Positions 7,201-7,397 of a DNA stretch of 7,397 nt are shown here, in pieces. The stretch is from Oscillospiraceae bacterium (lineage in GTDB: Bacteria; Bacillota; Clostridia; Oscillospirales; Oscillospiraceae), in the NCBI GenBank assembly GCA_902766215.1, contig CACXCV010000119.1, positions 1 to 7,397 on the forward strand, given 5' to 3'. Both the position numbers and the translations under genes were made by a program. Every line of letters begins with the position of its first letter. The stretch's first letter is position 1. The notes below the pieces were generated by a model. It saw only the letters and a program-made list of their open reading frames with translations. It ran no database searches and was not told the origin of the DNA.

Positions 7201-7397
7201 GTCGGGATCCACGCCGAACATGGTGTCGCCGCTGTGAACCAGCAGCTCGTCATTGTGCAGCGTGCCGGCATAATAGCTGCCGCCCTCGGCAACCTTGGTC
7301 CAGCCCTCCGTGTTGCTGGTGCTGAAGTCGGCCCAGTAGGCCTTGTTGTCGTCGCCATAGATCAGGGCGCTGGCCTTGATTTCGGGCAGCGGCTCGA
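4297..7397 (-). CDS. Large SLH-anchored surface protein, N-terminus beyond the window
   Basis: The frame is open from base 7395 to the TAA at 4297-4299: 1032 residues, counted from the edge. The ATG at 7219-7221 is probably internal, because the frame continues 58 residues upstream with the same domain style (EGWTKVAEGG). In order it shows propeller-like unit 1 (about 20-262) and a Big_2 Ig-like domain (266-351; LTWTTSNPSVATV, GVAEGQATITVT). Then come propeller-like unit 2 (350-636), a low-complexity Ser/Thr/Ala/Glu linker (637-728), a short cohesin-like domain (729-830; YVVTYDPSKLTFVSA), a KKEEEEP/PTPTP linker, and three SLH domains (853-912, 913-973, 974-1032). SLH triplets bind pyruvylated secondary cell-wall polymer, so the protein should sit on the cell surface with its N-terminal part outward. 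The signal peptide must lie off the right edge. Ligand and role are unknown; adhesion or glycan binding is a guess. Confidence 0.93.
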   Translation of the reverse strand, partial: EPLPEIKASALIYGDDNKAYWADFSTSNTEGWTKVAEGGSYYAGTLHNDELLVHSGDTMFGVDPDTFETTSYGTIASSWIWSDAAAAPAVDGAFGDLAALCMNGTYFEMINPAEGTLSYFDMSKDFADDPMATVAYAGSGTYDYEDWWTEYPDCPANFYYVMTESGELYKFTLFYIAEEDGYSALKEDLGNTGLELPNVSAVTAGQYASMIFDQESGNLVLSSYQYGDTATVYVIDPDTLLPAVAGTFGDKVWPAVSLYQYQRATDLTLKVNPTSATIYAGDSIEISTKVILGDTKELTWTTSNPSVATVENGVITGVAEGQATITVTTVATNNAGKHVSADIAVTVKPLATVDATVNAQVTTETGTAWTKIDLNDMSTTTLGAASTEFYGGGYAEGYLWATDILDAAGHIYRIDPNTFEETQGSECSTSYCIRDLTENPAVTFTLTENGNVHEATTFGDPIYLSGADGVYELVDFVEGSISGWPASSSYPDLAAITYVGDTTVDVVNTLLPDSSQITECDAGTTCHVYYVLGVDGTLYQFITVPVWDVEAEAGEEVGAYLIRGSMGNIGLSFTDVASLSMEYVELSEDNYGVVIADATSGSIYYANLAGETIVSGKVGSVDGATNITALYSAQAGNASTTAIEHGMAMAMTLASDVHSNSDDKAETDDVVVAQTAFIGTELRKAETSVDEAETFSVEQNLVANVSTGSVNAVSASASTSKSTTLAASNTTVVVKDTEDMTNGKYVVTYDPSKLTFVSATSAQEHYAVKVDEAAGTVTFAFASDKAVAAGTVLATVQFAHSEDVNTTITITTEERNENGNVSETPVVIVVKKEEEEPAQPSRPTPTPIRDNYKLPFVDVDEKDPYYDAIKYLYENGIMNGISLTQFGPDMELQRAMLVTILYRMEGKPAVEGKHTFSDVADGQYYTEAVEWASDNGIVNGFTDGTFKPTQAVSREQLAAIIYRYAQYKGVKIAEPTATLSAGASVSDWAMQNVLWALSEGILSSTMANHATANANRAEVAVAIYVYLTKTAA
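4300..4839 (-). repeat. Three SLH domains at the C-terminus of the surface protein
   Basis: SLH1 (4660-4839) runs from KLPFVDVDE to the YRMEGKP end. SLH2 (about 4477-4659) has TFSDVADGQYY, GIVNGFTDGTFKP and SREQLAAIIYRYAQ. SLH3 (about 4300-4476) keeps VSDWAMQNVLWA and NRAEVAVAIYVYL but has lost the G-DGTF-P core. The polymer-binding TRAE-like position reads QRAM, SREQ and NRAE in the three copies. Three SLH domains at the extreme C-terminus are the usual cell-wall anchor. Confidence 0.9.
4906..5211 (-). other. Cohesin-like domain within the surface protein
   Basis: About 102 residues contain the pattern of a cohesin or related Ig-like fold: NTTVVVKD, then GKYVVTYDPSKLTFVSA, then VDEAAGTVTFAFAS, AGTVLATVQFA and TTITITTEE. 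Classical cohesins are near 140 residues, so this is a short or divergent member. The call rests on pattern recognition alone. Confidence 0.55.
5488..6346 (-). repeat. Propeller-like unit 2, diverged copy of unit 1
   Basis: About 286 residues follow the Big_2 domain. They align in order with the unit before it: TAWTKIDLND with EGWTKVAE, GHIYRIDPNTFEETQ with DTMFGVDPDTFETTS, VYYVLGVDGTLYQF with FYYVMTESGELYKF, and RGSMGNIGLSF with KEDLGNTGLEL. The repeated short beta-strand blocks with IDP turns suggest beta-propeller blades. It has four cysteines (EC, YC, EC, TC), which could form disulfides outside the cell. Confidence 0.7.
6345..6600 (-). other. Big_2 bacterial Ig-like domain between the two propeller-like units
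   Basis: About 85 residues from LTLKVNPTSATIYAGDS through LTWTTSNPSVATV and GVITGVAEGQATITVT to ADIAVTVKP match the Big_2 (BID_2) pattern closely. Such domains usually act as spacers or adhesive modules in surface proteins. Here it joins the two duplicated units. Confidence 0.9.
6610..7338 (-). repeat. Propeller-like unit 1, cut or nearly cut by the window edge
   Basis: About 243 residues run from WADFSTSNTEGWTK to the block ending VWPAVSLYQYQ. The unit carries IDPDTL and VDPDTF turns and the strand pair FYYVMTESGELYKF. It is matched block by block by unit 2, as described there. Further copies could exist beyond the right edge. Confidence 0.7.

Noticed and set aside
7219..7221. ATG at 7219-7221 as the true start of the surface protein
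   Set aside because: The frame stays open to the window edge with 58 further residues that fit the duplicated unit. No signal peptide follows this ATG, as a secreted SLH protein would need.
1..7397. CRISPR array, insertion sequence, phage or defence system
   Set aside because: No direct-repeat/spacer series, transposase, integrase, terminal inverted repeats or nuclease/helicase-type genes were seen. All coding DNA is explained by the four genes listed.

Overview
The window suggests a Gram-positive, GC-rich anaerobe of the Clostridia, most likely a gut Oscillospiraceae-type organism. The clues are a large surface protein ending in three S-layer homology (SLH) domains, an XpaC-like membrane protein, a tRNA-Thr with an encoded CCA and a U discriminator base, strong AGGAGG-like ribosome binding sites, and near-consensus SigA promoters in a GC-rich background. 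No species is assigned.

Layout, left to right. (1) Positions 1-1878, minus strand: a nearly complete cytoplasmic glycoside hydrolase of family GH127 (beta-L-arabinofuranosidase type). It runs off the left edge and lacks only its last residues. It has its own promoter (1913-1941). A long open frame on the plus strand across the same DNA is a GC-driven shadow. (2) Positions 2008-2176, minus strand: a self-contained tRNA-Thr(CGU) unit with a textbook promoter, the tRNA, and a terminator that begins one base after the CCA. (3) Positions 2195-2623, minus strand: a 142-residue all-helical protein of a family common in Clostridia but of unknown function. (4) Positions 2624-2743: a divergent intergenic region with a clear plus-strand promoter and a hairpin or operator-like inverted repeat. 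(5) Positions 2744-4006, plus strand: a 420-residue XpaC-like membrane protein, ended by a strong UUCG-loop terminator. (6) Positions 4071-4226: a short stretch with no gene. (7) Positions 4227-7397, minus strand: a terminator and the C-terminal 1032 residues of a large secreted surface protein. It has two diverged copies of a beta-propeller-like unit either side of a Big_2 Ig-like domain, then a Ser/Thr/Ala-rich linker, a short cohesin-like domain, a Pro/Glu linker and three SLH domains. Its start and signal peptide lie beyond the right edge.

The genes look like separate single-gene transcription units, each with its own promoter and/or terminator, rather than one pathway operon. No mobile element, CRISPR array, phage gene or defence system was seen. 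The least ordinary items are the internal duplication and cohesin-plus-SLH architecture of the surface protein, the XpaC-like protein without an adjacent telA gene, and the uncharacterised helical protein.
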